Of a DNA stretch of 64,000 bases, positions 57,489 to 64,000 are shown piece by piece. Origin of the DNA: Hymenobacter mucosus (GTDB lineage Bacteria; Bacteroidota; Bacteroidia; Cytophagales; Hymenobacteraceae); the NCBI RefSeq assembly GCF_900188255.1, contig NZ_FZNS01000005.1, positions 1-64,000 on the forward strand, in the 5' to 3' direction. The notes below the pieces were generated by a model that was not told the origin of the DNA, did no database searches, and saw only the letters and a list, made by a program, of their open reading frames with translations. The position numbers were made by a program, and so were the translations under genes. The stretch's first letter is position 1. The number at the start of each line of letters is the position of its first letter.

Positions 57489-57504
57489 CACGTAACGCTA
57501 ACAA

Positions 57505-57547
57505 ACAGAAAAAGGCCCCGTACTGATAGTGCGGGGCCTTTTTCTGT
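57505..57547. terminator. Bidirectional terminator
   Basis: A perfect 16-bp stem (57505-57520 with 57532-57547) includes A5/T5 tracts at its ends, between the convergent secreted protein gene and the hypothetical gene at 57561. Confidence 0.9.
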
Positions 57548-57560
57548 AGTAAGAAGTAAG

Positions 57561-57908
57561 TTATTGCGCTTCTTCAAGTTGGCCTCCAGCCCGAAGTAGC
57601 GAATCGGCTAGTGCCGTGAGAGAAGCGCGCAACTCGCTAGGGGCGCTGGCTGCCGCTTGGGAGGTTTGGCTACCGAGCATGCTGAGCGAAGCGCCAATAG
57701 CACGAGCATCCATTCCGGCGGAGCCCATGCTAAGCAAAGACTCCAGGTTGCCTAGTTCGCGGCTGATGTCTTGCAAGGCAGGCTCGCCACTTTGCAGCAA
57801 TTCTTGCTTCCAGGTTCCGGCATTTTCAATGGCGGTGCTGAGCGGAATGCTGGTCAGGCCGTTTTGGAGTGCGTGCGTTGTTGTGGTAAGAAGGTCGGTA
57901 GTAGCCAT
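57561..57908 (-). CDS. Hypothetical helical protein, 115 residues
   Basis: A hydrophilic, Ala/Leu/Ser-rich protein predicted to be all-helical, with heptad-like Leu spacing (ISRELGNLESLLSM, LTALADSLLRAGG). No signal peptide or membrane helix, so probably cytoplasmic. It lies 45 bases downstream of the UV endonuclease gene on the same strand and may be co-transcribed. No family recognised. Confidence 0.6.
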   Translation of the reverse strand: MATTDLLTTTTHALQNGLTSIPLSTAIENAGTWKQELLQSGEPALQDISRELGNLESLLSMGSAGMDARAIGASLSMLGSQTSQAAASAPSELRASLTALADSLLRAGGQLEEAQ

Positions 57909-57953
57909 GAGGGAGGAGAAAAAGGTAGGGTGGTGATAGAAGGTAGGGCAGCG

Positions 57954-58871
57954 TTATTCGGTGGTGGCCCCAGCCAGAATGGCAATGCGTCCTACGTCGC
58001 GCAGGATGCCACAAGCCCGCTGCGCACTGGCTTCCTTGTCTTTTATTTCCAGCATGATGTCTACGTCCAGGTCGCCCACATCCACCAAGAAATTGCGGAA
58101 CAAATCCTCTTCAAGAGTAGCGGTATGCTTGCCTTTTCGCTCGCCCAGCGCTTGGGAGCTATAGTCCATCATCATCACGCCGTCGCGTTCAGGGTGCCAG
58201 GTAGCAGCCGCTAGGCGCAGTGCTTCCATCATCGGCTCCCCGTGGTTAAGGCACTCGTGGTGAAAATTGTCGAAGAGGATAGGAATACCCACGGCCGCGT
58301 GCACCCGCAGGCAATCTTGCAGGCTAAACAGCCGGTCGTCGTTTTCGATAACTAGGCGGGCCGTTACGGCCGCAGGCAGGCGGCGGTACGTATCGATAAA
58401 GCGCGATATGGCCAGCTCCCGGTCCCCGTAGAGGCCCCCCACGTGAATCTGAAGCTTGTGGGTGCTATCGAGGCCCATCAGGTCCAGCATCGAGCCCTGG
58501 TACACCAGTTCTTGAATGCTACGCTCCACAATGCCCGCGTCGGGGGAGTTCAGAACCACAAACTGGTCGGGGTGGAAAGACACGCGCATGTGGTGGGCTT
58601 TGATGTAGTCGCCTACTGCCCGGAATTCGTCGGCAAAGCGTGTCTGCCACGGAAACACATTGACGGGGTGGGAGCCAAAGGGAACTATGCCCGACCCAAT
58701 GCGGAAGAAGAGCAGGCCCTGAGCCACGTTGAACTGCAAAATGCGCAGTAAGCAGCCTAGGTTATTGGCTACGGCCAGCTCTACTCGTTCATCCGAGTAC
58801 GAAGCCAACCGGAAAGTGCTGGTAGCGGTGCAGTCCAAGGACTCATTCACGCAAGGATATCCGATTCTCAT
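57954..58871 (-). CDS. uvsE: UV damage endonuclease (UvdE/UvsE)
   Basis: A 305-residue TIM-barrel, metal-dependent enzyme that nicks DNA 5' to UV photoproducts, an alternative to nucleotide excision repair. MRIGYPCVN starts the protein as in the family. HHMRVSFHPDQFVVLNSP holds metal-binding His residues, followed by HVGGLYGDRE, LVIENDD and ILFDNFHHE, all with conserved ligands. Length is normal. UvsE suits a pigmented, light-exposed or radiation-tolerant lifestyle often seen in Hymenobacter, but that link is inference. Confidence 0.94.
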   Translation of the reverse strand: MRIGYPCVNESLDCTATSTFRLASYSDERVELAVANNLGCLLRILQFNVAQGLLFFRIGSGIVPFGSHPVNVFPWQTRFADEFRAVGDYIKAHHMRVSFHPDQFVVLNSPDAGIVERSIQELVYQGSMLDLMGLDSTHKLQIHVGGLYGDRELAISRFIDTYRRLPAAVTARLVIENDDRLFSLQDCLRVHAAVGIPILFDNFHHECLNHGEPMMEALRLAAATWHPERDGVMMMDYSSQALGERKGKHTATLEEDLFRNFLVDVGDLDVDIMLEIKDKEASAQRACGILRDVGRIAILAGATTE

Positions 58872-58995
58872 ACCCTGACTTACGAGAGAACGAGTGAAAG
58901 GATAAACCCAGGACTAGATGTAGTAGTGCTTTGCCGGATACGCGCGTGTACTCACGCGGTAGGCATACTAGTACAGAACTCAACAGGGCTGCTTT

Positions 58996-59661
58996 TTACT
59001 CCTCATACCCGCGGTTGTCCTTGAAGTTTTTGTTGTACTTCAGCCGAGCTTTGCGGGCCCGTTCGGCGGCTTCTTCGGCCCTGATTTCTTCCATCTTCCG
59101 GCGCTGCTTGCCTTCGCGCGAGAATTGCTCATACAGCAGACTCACGGGGCTAGCGAGGCTAGGAGTAGGAGCCTTGGGCGCAGCCGAATCGACGGGGAAT
59201 AAGGGCTTGGGGGCCGGTGGGCGCTTCACGGCGCTGGTGGGTGCGGTGCTAGGCCGCTTGATATTGCGTAAGGCCCGGTTGATGGTAGCCCGGTCGGGGC
59301 GGCCTTCCTGCACGCGCACCTCACCCAGCCGGATGGTATCTTGCTGGAGCTTGATCTGCACGATAAACTGCGACAGTCCCGTGCCCCCCAAAGGCATCCG
59401 TTGGGCCTTAAAGCCCACAGCCCGGAAAATAAGCGTGTCGGTATTGTTGGCTGAGATGCTAAAGTCGCCCTCATTGTTGGCTACTACCCCGCGGCTGGTG
59501 CGCTGAATTACCACCGAGGCGCCTGGAATAGGCTTGCGGGTGCTGGCATCCGACACCGAGCCGGTAACGCGTACCTGCGCCGCTGCGGTCCCGGCACACA
59601 GTACCAGCACAAACAAGACAAACCAACGGGGCAACAAAAAATCAGGCAAGCGAAACATCAT
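58996..59661 (-). CDS. Exported protein with carboxypeptidase-D-like regulatory domain
   Basis: A 221-residue protein with a signal peptide (to about TAAAQ). A CarboxypepD_reg-like beta-sandwich follows (about 32-112; VTGSVSDASTRKPIPGASVV, GDFSISANNTDTLIFRAVGF), the domain found at the N-terminus of SusC porins. A Pro-rich linker (about 135-165) and a charged helical end (EGKQRRKMEEIRAEEAAERA) complete it. It is periplasmic, without a barrel. Likely a structural or signalling protein of the envelope; no precise function. Confidence 0.8.
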   Translation of the reverse strand: MMFRLPDFLLPRWFVLFVLVLCAGTAAAQVRVTGSVSDASTRKPIPGASVVIQRTSRGVVANNEGDFSISANNTDTLIFRAVGFKAQRMPLGGTGLSQFIVQIKLQQDTIRLGEVRVQEGRPDRATINRALRNIKRPSTAPTSAVKRPPAPKPLFPVDSAAPKAPTPSLASPVSLLYEQFSREGKQRRKMEEIRAEEAAERARKARLKYNKNFKDNRGYEE

Positions 59662-59759
59662 GAGCGTAACAAACTAACGCACTTAAGTTGGGAAAAGTCG
59701 CGCAAACCTTTCGGGGGCCGCATTGAATCGACGGATTAACGCAAAAGGGAGACAAAAAA

Positions 59760-59785
59760 AGCCCGCATCGTTGCAGATGCGGGCT
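59760..59785 (-). terminator. Terminator of the lipoprotein gene
   Basis: A perfect 10-bp GC stem (59760-59769 with 59776-59785). On the minus strand it is followed by seven Ts, 37 bases past the stop of the gene at 59822. Confidence 0.9.
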
Positions 59786-59821
59786 ATTTCAGAAGCTACA
59801 AAGTGGGTATAAGCACGCTGC

Positions 59822-60505
59822 TTACTTAATTACCGATTTTTCGCCGTCAGCGGGCTTGGCCTTCATGGTGCCATCATCGGCATCGAGCTTGGCTTTATTG
59901 CCCTCAGCATCTTTGATTTTCACGTCGCCGTCGCGCTTAATTTTCATCTTACCGCCATCGGCGCTGCCTTGCATGCCGGAGCTCATGCTGCTACCCGCCG
60001 AGCTGCTCATGGTTGAGTTGCCGGTGCCGGATGAGTCCATGCTCATATCAGAAGACGAAGCCGACATGGCATCATCGTCCATATACCGGTCGTCCATGTA
60101 TTCCGTCCGGCTCGATTCGTAGGCGGAGTACTGGGTAGGGTCGGTAAAGATAGACTTGAACTCCGTGTCGGAACTGGCGTACGCATCGCGCATGGCCGCC
60201 GCCCTACCCGCCGTATCACTAGCATACTGCTGCTGCAACTCGCCCAGGCGTTTGCCCCGGTTGATGTAGGCCGTGCGTACTTTTTCGCGGGTAGCCTCGT
60301 CAAACTTCATCTTGGCGGCCATATCGGCGGCCATGCGGTCGGCGCGGCGCTGAATAGCATCATCAGAGTACGACGTGGACGTGGTAGTCGTGGTAGTAGT
60401 AGTCGCAGCGCCGTCGGTAGTAGCGGTATCCGCTGTTTTGTCTTGTGAGCAAGATGCCATCGTGAGGCCCACGGCGCACGAGAGCAGGAACAAGGTCTTT
60501 TTCAT
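59822..60505 (-). CDS. Hypothetical lipoprotein with Thr tract
   Basis: A 227-residue lipoprotein (signal to MASC, Cys 19). A run of about eight Thr and a Ser/Thr stretch lie just after the signal. A helical charged middle (about 52-130, AIQRRADRMAADMAAKMKFD) resembles small stress-type or helical-bundle periplasmic proteins. A Ser/Met-rich disordered region (about 140-185) and Lys/Asp-rich repeats (KMKIKRDGDVKIKDAEGNKAK) end it. No family recognised. Confidence 0.65.
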   Translation of the reverse strand: MKKTLFLLSCAVGLTMASCSQDKTADTATTDGAATTTTTTTTSTSYSDDAIQRRADRMAADMAAKMKFDEATREKVRTAYINRGKRLGELQQQYASDTAGRAAAMRDAYASSDTEFKSIFTDPTQYSAYESSRTEYMDDRYMDDDAMSASSSDMSMDSSGTGNSTMSSSAGSSMSSGMQGSADGGKMKIKRDGDVKIKDAEGNKAKLDADDGTMKAKPADGEKSVIK

Positions 60506-60603
60506 GATAATCGGAGGTTGAGAGAGGGTGGAGGGAGAGAGAATAATGGCAGCTATACGCTTCAGCTATATAGCTGGTTACCTACCGATAACCTCATTCA
60601 ATA

Positions 60604-60636
60604 AAAAGGCCACCTGTTACTAGCAGGTGGCCTTTT
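60604..60636 (-). terminator. Terminator of the metallophosphoesterase gene
   Basis: A perfect 13-bp stem (60604-60616 with 60624-60636) with A/T ends lies 26 bases after the stop on the minus strand. Confidence 0.88.
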
Positions 60637-60661
60637 AGAGGTTGTTAATACGCGTTTACGG

Positions 60662-61909
60662 CTAGGCTCGGCGTAGTTCCAGTACCGTTATTTCGGGCAA
60701 GAAACCTACCCGGCCATGGTAGCCGATAAAGCCCAGTCCAGCATTTACATATAAGTACTGTTTGCCGCGTTGGTATAGGCCTGCCCACTGCTTATAGGCG
60801 TATTGCACGGGGCTCCATTTCAGGAAGGGCAGGTTCACCCCGAACTGCATACCGTGGGTGTGGCCCGAAAGCGTGAGGTCAATATCGGGGTACTCATGCA
60901 CCTGACCATCCCAGTGAGAGGGGTCGTGGGAAAGCAGGATCTTGAAGGGCACCGTGGGGTCGGCGGCGGCGTGGGCCTTGTCTAGCTTGCCGTACTGCGC
61001 GAAACCCCGAGCACCCCAGTTCTGCACGCCCAGAATGCTGATTTTTTCGCCGTTGCGCTCAAGCGTGCGGGCTTCATCCAGCAGCAGTTCCCAGCCTATT
61101 TTAGCGTGGTTTTGCTTGATGCGAGCCAAGTTAGCTTGCTTGGCCGCCAGTCCGCCTTCTTCCATCCAGTTCACATAGTCGGCATAGTCGTGGTTGCCGA
61201 GGATGGAGTAGATAGGGTTTTGGGACTTGATGCCCGCCAGGGTGTCAATGTGTTCTTCTACCTCCGTAGCATAGTTGTTCACCAAGTCGCCGGTCATGAA
61301 CACCAGGTCGGCGTTCTGCTCGTTGATGATTTTTACGGCCCGCTGTAGGGGCTCTTTGGAGTGAAACGAGCCGGTATGCAGATCAGAAATCTGTAGCACC
61401 TTGAAGCCATCAAACGAAGCGGGCAGGTTGGGGAAGCGCAGCGTTACGCGCTTCACAGTGTAATCGGTGCCGCCCTTAGCCATACCCCAAATTAGGGACA
61501 CAAATGGAATGGCACCTAACACCAACGCCAGCTTGCTTACAAACTCGCTACGCGAAATGGCGGGCCCAGTGCCCGGCGTGGTACTGCGCGAACCAGCCTG
61601 AAAAGCCCAGCGTGCTACCCGCACTACATCCTCCAGCAGCAGCGGAATGATGATGACAATCTTGGCGGCAATCATAGCCAGCAGCACACCCCCCAAGTAC
61701 GACTTAAAGGAAGGGTGCTCGTGCCGGTTGCGCAGGGCCCAGAAGCCCATTACCCACACCACCACCGTTACAACCCAGTACAAAACCGAAAAGAGGCGCC
61801 GGGTGCCGGGCGCTGCGTGTTGCAGGGCCGTGCGCACTGCTTGGAAGCCGTACCATTCGCCCACGGCCACCAGCGCAAAAAAGATAAAAGGAAAGACAGT
61901 TCTTGACAT
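60662..61909 (-). CDS. Membrane-anchored metallophosphoesterase (YkuE/YaeI-like)
   Basis: A 415-residue protein with about four N-terminal membrane helices (about 5-25, 38-58, 72-95, 128-148), followed by a calcineurin-like phosphoesterase domain (from about 165). The metal motifs are ISDLHTGSFH, MTGDLVNN, LGNHDYAD and SGHTHGMQFG, in canonical order. Related proteins hydrolyse lipid or nucleotide phosphates at the membrane. The exact substrate is not evident. Confidence 0.9.
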   Translation of the reverse strand: MSRTVFPFIFFALVAVGEWYGFQAVRTALQHAAPGTRRLFSVLYWVVTVVVWVMGFWALRNRHEHPSFKSYLGGVLLAMIAAKIVIIIPLLLEDVVRVARWAFQAGSRSTTPGTGPAISRSEFVSKLALVLGAIPFVSLIWGMAKGGTDYTVKRVTLRFPNLPASFDGFKVLQISDLHTGSFHSKEPLQRAVKIINEQNADLVFMTGDLVNNYATEVEEHIDTLAGIKSQNPIYSILGNHDYADYVNWMEEGGLAAKQANLARIKQNHAKIGWELLLDEARTLERNGEKISILGVQNWGARGFAQYGKLDKAHAAADPTVPFKILLSHDPSHWDGQVHEYPDIDLTLSGHTHGMQFGVNLPFLKWSPVQYAYKQWAGLYQRGKQYLYVNAGLGFIGYHGRVGFLPEITVLELRRA

Positions 61910-62022
61910 ACGTTGAAGGCAAACCCGCGCGGTGAAAATTGGTTTGGTGCAGCTTGCCGCTGCGGCAGACGCGGATGCGGAGTTTTTGCTTTAAATTCCG
62001 GGCGTTACAACAACGGTGCCCC

Positions 62023-62784
62023 ATGCAAGAGTTTGACAATCTGACTGAAAATCTATCCGACGATACTATTCCCCCAGTACCCGCTGCTTACCAAACGCCC
62101 CCATCTTTTAGCATCAAGAGCTGGGCCGAAGAGGACCGCCCCCGGGAGAAGCTGATGCAAAAGGGCCGGGCTGCCCTTTCCGATGCGGAGCTACTGGCCA
62201 TTCTGTTGGGATCGGGCACGGCCAAGCTGTCGGCGGTGGATGTGGCCAAGCTAGTGCTGAAAGCGGCCGGCAACGACCTGAACGCCCTAGCGCGCTTCTC
62301 TCTGAAAGAGCTGATGCGCCAAAAAGGCATTGGCGAGGCCAAGGCCATTACCATTATGGCGGCTTTGGAGCTAGGGCGCCGCCGTAAGGAGGCCGACGCG
62401 GCGGCGCGCACTACCATCACCAGCTCCCGCGACATCTATTACCTAATTCGGCCCCACTTGCAAGACCTACCCCACGAAGAGTTTTGGGTAATCCTGCTGA
62501 ATCGGGCCAACGTAGTGATGCGTAGCGTGAGCATCAGCCGGGGCGGGGTAGCTGGTACCGTGGCCGACCCGAAGCTGATTTTTAAGGAGGCTCTGGAGCA
62601 ACTAGCTTCGTCTATTATCTTGGTACACAACCACCCCAGCGGCAACCGCAACCCCTCCGCCGCCGACATTGGCCTCACGCGCAAGCTTAAGGAAGGCGGT
62701 CTGCTGCTCGATCTGCCGGTGCTCGACCACCTGATTTATACCGACCACGGCTATTTCAGCTTTGCCGATGAGGGGCTGCTGTAA
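62023..62784 (+). CDS. radC: RadC family JAMM-domain protein
   Basis: A 253-residue cytoplasmic protein. An N-terminal helix-hairpin-helix-like region (LMRQKGIGEAKA) is followed by the MPN/JAMM domain with HNHPSGNRNPSAAD, the zinc site. SIKSWAEEDRPREKLMQKG (19 residues) and LLAILLGSGT are typical RadC starts. Despite the name, its role in DNA repair is not settled. The ATG at 62023 is chosen; the upstream extension to 61939 is not conserved in style. Confidence 0.93.
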   Translation: MQEFDNLTENLSDDTIPPVPAAYQTPPSFSIKSWAEEDRPREKLMQKGRAALSDAELLAILLGSGTAKLSAVDVAKLVLKAAGNDLNALARFSLKELMRQKGIGEAKAITIMAALELGRRRKEADAAARTTITSSRDIYYLIRPHLQDLPHEEFWVILLNRANVVMRSVSISRGGVAGTVADPKLIFKEALEQLASSIILVHNHPSGNRNPSAADIGLTRKLKEGGLLLDLPVLDHLIYTDHGYFSFADEGLL

Positions 62785-62853
62785 CGCACTGGCCGCAGAA
62801 GGGGCGTACCAGGACAGTTAGGCGCAACGCCTGGCAACTACCAACTCCGCTGG

Positions 62854-62861
62854 TACCTTTG
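62854..62861 (+). promoter_or_regulatory. -7 promoter box of the DUF1684 gene
   Basis: TACCTTTG, a perfect -7 box, ends only five bases before the start codon at 62867. This predicts an mRNA with no or almost no 5' leader. Confidence 0.6.
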
Positions 62862-62866
62862 CGGCC

Positions 62867-63484
62867 ATGCGCATCAACCCCAAATTGTTTATCGGCCTTG
62901 GGCTGCTTCTGGTTATTGGCTACTTCCTGCAAGAACTGGTGTTTGGCTCTGATCAATACGCGGCTCGCCTAACAAAAGAGCGCCAAACGAAGGACGACAG
63001 TTTCCGGCGGGTGCAGGGCTCTCCGCTTAGCCAAGACCAGCGCCAAACGTTCGACAGCCTTAAGTACTTTTCCCCCAACAAAGACTACCGCCTCGATGCG
63101 CAGCTAGAAGCGTTTACGCAGCGCGATACAGTGTCCATGGCCCTTACTGATGGCAAAGCGGAAAAGTACCTGCGTTGGGGCAAGGCCGCCTTCATCCTCA
63201 ACAAGCAGGAGTATAAGCTGACCTTGTTTCTGAAAGCCGACGGGAAGGACTCAACGCTGTTTATTCCGTTCACCGACCGCACCAATGGCTTTGCTACCTA
63301 CGGCGGCGGGCGCTACCTCGATGCCGCTCTGCCCGCGGCCGAGGACACGGAAATAACCCTCGATTTCAACCAGGCCTATAATCCTTACTGCGCCTACAAC
63401 AACACCTTTGCCTGCCCCGTACCTCCCGCCGACAACCGCTTGGCCGTGGAAATAAAGGCCGGTGAAATGTCATTTCATGACTAG
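62867..63484 (+). CDS. DUF1684-family protein
   Basis: A 205-residue protein with one N-terminal membrane helix (about 7-24) or uncleaved signal. The conserved family end-block is clear: FIPFTDRTNGFATYGGGRYLD and LDFNQAYNPYCAYNNTFACPVPPADNRLAV (each longer than 20, so given by key parts: TYGGGRYLD, AYNPYCAYN, CPVPPADNRL), then IKAGE. The fold is beta-rich and the function unknown. It is an inner-membrane-anchored or periplasmic protein. Confidence 0.88.
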   Translation: MRINPKLFIGLGLLLVIGYFLQELVFGSDQYAARLTKERQTKDDSFRRVQGSPLSQDQRQTFDSLKYFSPNKDYRLDAQLEAFTQRDTVSMALTDGKAEKYLRWGKAAFILNKQEYKLTLFLKADGKDSTLFIPFTDRTNGFATYGGGRYLDAALPAAEDTEITLDFNQAYNPYCAYNNTFACPVPPADNRLAVEIKAGEMSFHD

Positions 63485-63525
63485 CTCTGCCCCGCCCAAG
63501 GCGTGCACCTACTATGGGTAGCACC

Positions 63526-63556
63526 TTTCGGGCCGCTGGGCAAATCCCTACCTTTG
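63526..63556 (+). promoter_or_regulatory. Promoter of pheT
   Basis: TTTC (63526-63529), a 19-base spacer and TACCTTTG (63549-63556) match the Bacteroidota promoter pattern well. The leader is about 95 bases and contains a small hairpin (gggtttc/gaaaccc, 63590-63612). Confidence 0.75.
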
Positions 63557-63658
63557 CCGGACTGATCAGTACCAACTGGCCGGCAGGAGGGGTTTCCTCA
63601 TTTCTGAAACCCGCCCTTCCCTCGCCCCGGCGGGCTACTACCAACTGATAACCAAGCA

Positions 63659-64000
63659 ATGAAAATATCCCTCGACTGGCTCCGTACGCTCATTCCCACC
63701 GACAAACCCGCCGAAGAAATCGGTCAGCTACTCACTGGCTCCGGGCTAGAAGTAGAGGGAATTGAGGAGCTGGAAAGTATCCCTGGCGGCCTGCGGGGCG
63801 TAGTGTTGGGCACGGTGCTCACCTGCGAGAAGCACCCCGATGCCGACAAGCTAAGCCTAACCACCGTGGATGTGGGCGACGCAACGCCCCGCCAAATTGT
63901 GTGCGGTGCTGCCAACGTGCGGGCCGGTTTGCGCGTGGTAGTGGCCCTAGAGGGTGCCACGCTTTATCCGGCCCAGGGTGAGCCGTTTAAAATTAAGAAG
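63659..64000 (+). CDS. pheT: Phenylalanyl-tRNA synthetase beta subunit, N-terminal part
   Basis: The first 114 residues are inside the window; the gene continues beyond base 64000. It begins MKISLDWLRTLIPTDKPAEE, the PheT start. A tRNA-binding (OB-fold, EMAP-like) domain follows from about residue 40, with VVLGTVLTCEKHPDADKLSL and IVCGAANVRAGLRVVVAL. The enzyme charges tRNA-Phe. As common in Bacteroidota, it is not next to pheS on the side visible here. Confidence 0.95.
   Translation, partial: MKISLDWLRTLIPTDKPAEEIGQLLTGSGLEVEGIEELESIPGGLRGVVLGTVLTCEKHPDADKLSLTTVDVGDATPRQIVCGAANVRAGLRVVVALEGATLYPAQGEPFKIKK

Overview
The window comes from a GC-rich member of the Bacteroidota, most likely Hymenobacter or a close relative. 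The signs are a SusC/SusD pair, promoters with the Bacteroidota -7 box TAnnTTTG (for example TATCTTTG before dnaX and TACCTTTG before pheT), almost no Shine-Dalgarno sequences, a tmRNA with a GEYSYAMAA-type tag, and proteins typical of the order (DUF3817, DUF1684, M16 lipoprotein, SAM-I riboswitch). The genus is inferred from style and was not checked by search.

Left flank (1-15.3 kb): the end of an IS630-type transposase is followed by mostly housekeeping genes. These are a zinc alcohol dehydrogenase, small membrane or secreted proteins, a PLP aminotransferase, a DinB-fold protein, a stress-type SDR, DUF202 and DUF3817 proteins, isocitrate dehydrogenase (icd), a 992-residue M16 peptidase lipoprotein and dnaX. 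Then come ssrA (tmRNA) and an overlooked 50-residue membrane protein.

Central region (15.6-52.6 kb): a large xylan/glucuronoxylan utilization locus. A LacI-type regulator with an N-terminal transposase-like zinc ribbon is divergent from uxuA, GH67, an SDR (probable mannonate oxidoreductase), susC and susD. A run of same-strand genes follows: GH43, GH97, GH8, GH43, GH43-CBM6, a CE1-CBM48-CE1 esterase, GH43, a second GH67, a sialate O-acetylesterase-family esterase and GH3. A second block holds xylB, xylA, a GH10 lipoprotein and GH115. Nearly identical double palindromic operators lie before uxuA (16911-16940) and before xylB (45263-45292), so one regulator probably controls both blocks. Together the genes could bind and import xylo-oligosaccharides, remove acetyl, feruloyl, arabinosyl and (4-O-methyl)glucuronosyl side groups, cut the backbone to xylose, and feed xylose through XylA/XylB and glucuronate through UxuA plus the SDR. 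No inner-membrane sugar transporter, glucuronate isomerase (uxaC) or kdgK/eda is in the window.

Right flank (53-64 kb): a beta-lactamase-fold serine hydrolase, then a two-gene operon (RimK-like ATP-grasp ligase coupled to an LLM flavin monooxygenase) behind a clear SAM-I riboswitch. This is the least explained system here. After it come a Thr/Pro-rich secreted protein, UV damage endonuclease, envelope proteins, a metallophosphoesterase, radC, a DUF1684 protein and the start of pheT. Long, near-perfect hairpins of 29-33 bp sit between several convergent units.
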